Assembly (NCBI GenBank): GCA_019694875.1
Contig: JAIBBC010000001.1
Span: 930,001 to 994,000 of the forward strand
Source of the DNA: Cyclobacteriaceae bacterium
GTDB taxonomy: Bacteria > Bacteroidota > Bacteroidia > Cytophagales > Cyclobacteriaceae
DNA: 64,000 nt
Direction: 5' to 3'
A program made the translations under genes and the position numbers. Shown one piece after another: positions 62,812 through 64,000 of the stretch. The notes under the pieces were generated by a model that saw nothing but the letters and a program-made list of their open reading frames with translations, was not told the origin of the DNA and made no database searches. Positions within the stretch are counted from its first letter, which is position 1. Every line of letters begins with the position of its first letter.

Positions 62812-64000
62812 ATGAAAAGGTTTGCAACATTTTTTATGGCGGCCATTCTGGGCAGCCTTTGCACAATCGGTGCAGTTGAATATTTTAAAAAGGATGAGGT
62901 GGCACTTTCCTACATGGCCGAAACGCCTGTTCAGAAAGTATCCTACACGCACGATGAAACCGGGCGCGAAGTTCCTCTCGATTTTACTGCGATTGCCGAA
63001 AAAGCAACGCCTGCAGTCGTTTACATTAAATCGACACAATCGAACAGTAGTCGCAACAATGAAATACCCGAAGAGTTGCGCCAGTTTTTCGGATACCGCG
63101 GTCAATCCGGTCCAAGCGTTAGCTCAGGTTCGGGTGTGATCATCAGCGAAGGCGGATACATCGTTACCAACAATCACGTTGTGGAGGATGCTGATGCAGT
63201 GGAAGTAACGTTGAATGACAATCGCACATTCCCCGCAGAAATTATTGGCACGGATCCTGACACAGATCTTGCGCTGATCAAAATCAATGCAGCCGGTTTA
63301 AAGTATATGTCGTTTGTTAACTCCGATCATTCACGCGTAGGCGAGTGGGTAGTTGCTGTGGGCAATCCATTCAACTTAACGTCAACGGTAACTGCAGGTA
63401 TCATCAGCGCGAAGAGCCGCAACATCAACATTATTAATCGCCAGACTGAAGAGGGAAATGTAGGAATTGAATCATTCATTCAGACGGATGCTGCCATCAA
63501 CCCCGGTAACAGCGGAGGCGCGTTGGTCGATATGAGCGGAGGATTGCTCGGGATCAATACGGCTATTGCCAGCAACACCGGTTCATACAATGGTTACGGA
63601 TTTGCAGTGCCGGCAAACATTGTAAGCAAAGTGGTTGAAGATTTGATCAAGTTTGGCGCAGTTCAACGTGGTTGGTTAGGTGTTTCGATCGCCAGTGTAA
63701 ACAGTGAACTCGTTCGTGATCATTCCCTCGAAGTTAATGAAGGCGCTTACGTATCAGGGTTTGCAGCTAAGAGCTCTGCGAAAGATGCGGGTATCAAGGC
63801 CGGAGATGTTGTTGTTAAAATAAATGAGACACCCATCCGCTCAAGCTCAGCATTGATTGAAACTGTTGGCAGTCATCGTCCGGGAGATAAACTTAACATT
63901 ACTGTAAACCGTGCAGGAAAAGAAATCACGATTCCGGTGGTGCTGAAAAACCGCGAGGGGAATGAAGAGACGATTAAGCGTGAAGAAAAAACCGGCTATG
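62812..64000 (+). CDS. HtrA/DegQ-type periplasmic serine protease (3' end outside window)
   Basis: This frame is open from ATG 62812 to the window end, about 396 codons. It has an N-terminal membrane or signal segment (FATFFMAAILGSLCTIG) and a trypsin-like domain with the catalytic triad His122 (TNNHVVE), Asp152 (DTDLALI) and Ser234 (GNSGGALV). A first PDZ domain is at about 285-380 (GWLGVSI, AKDAGIKAGDVVVKIN). The protease degrades or refolds damaged proteins in the envelope. The presence or absence of a second PDZ domain cannot be judged here. It is divergent from rlmI. Confidence 0.93.
   Translation, partial: MKRFATFFMAAILGSLCTIGAVEYFKKDEVALSYMAETPVQKVSYTHDETGREVPLDFTAIAEKATPAVVYIKSTQSNSSRNNEIPEELRQFFGYRGQSGPSVSSGSGVIISEGGYIVTNNHVVEDADAVEVTLNDNRTFPAEIIGTDPDTDLALIKINAAGLKYMSFVNSDHSRVGEWVVAVGNPFNLTSTVTAGIISAKSRNINIINRQTEEGNVGIESFIQTDAAINPGNSGGALVDMSGGLLGINTAIASNTGSYNGYGFAVPANIVSKVVEDLIKFGAVQRGWLGVSIASVNSELVRDHSLEVNEGAYVSGFAAKSSAKDAGIKAGDVVVKINETPIRSSSALIETVGSHRPGDKLNITVNRAGKEITIPVVLKNREGNEETIKREEKTGY

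Noticed and set aside
1-64000. CRISPR arrays, prophage, insertion sequences with transposase, rRNA, and defence systems
   Set aside because: No regularly spaced repeats, phage structural genes, transposase frames, rRNA sequence or known defence proteins were seen.

Overview
The window is a stretch of Bacteroidota chromosome, most like the Cytophagales. The support is a GldJ-type lipoprotein and a PorE-like OmpA protein of the type IX secretion/gliding machinery, a DUF4175 giant coiled-coil protein, a YbeY with the HxxxH..D metal motif usual in this phylum, SPOR-like and lamin-tail secreted proteins, almost no Shine-Dalgarno sequences, and promoters of the Bacteroidota type (TTTG, about 19 bases, TAnnTTTG). 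No phage, plasmid, CRISPR or rRNA genes are visible, so this is mostly ordinary chromosomal sequence.

Layout. 1-12.6 kb is nearly all minus strand: lptB-recJ, a SPOR-like coiled-coil protein, fumC, the PorE-like protein, a conserved unknown, a membrane Fe-S oxidoreductase with its CCG-domain partner, then (after a plus-strand tRNA-Phe and a duplicated GIY-YIG nuclease locus) rluB-scpB and a DksA-like regulator. 12.8-29.7 kb is mixed: a penicillin-acylase-family lipoprotein, an MFS transporter broken by a frameshift, a lamin-tail protein divergent from asd, a flavoprotein, a methyltransferase, mfd, gldJ and comF. 29.8-41.5 kb is all plus strand: small proteins, the DUF4175 protein, an anti-sigma-type ATPase, ybeY, mnmG, a methyltransferase, an Ig-like lipoprotein and a TPR protein.

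The most interesting part is 34.8-39.7 kb. The short mnmG leader carries two parS-like palindromes around a perfect DnaA box and three near-boxes. The 314-base gap before the TPR gene carries one perfect DnaA box, one box fitting TTWTNCACA, four near-boxes, and then a very AT-rich tract. Together they suggest the chromosomal replication origin and its partition sites.

41.6-54.3 kb holds a beta-oxidation operon in the order fadN-fadA-fadE, preceded by a MarR regulator. A four-helix-bundle gene sits between fadN and fadA, and a decayed relative of it sits between fadA and fadE. On each side of this operon lies a PadR regulator plus large FtsX/MacB-type permease cassette, both on the minus strand. 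54.3-64 kb holds a TlpA-type thioredoxin lipoprotein, small membrane and secreted proteins, a Rieske protein, an M20 amidohydrolase, an SDR and an epimerase, rlmI and the start of an HtrA-type protease cut by the window end.
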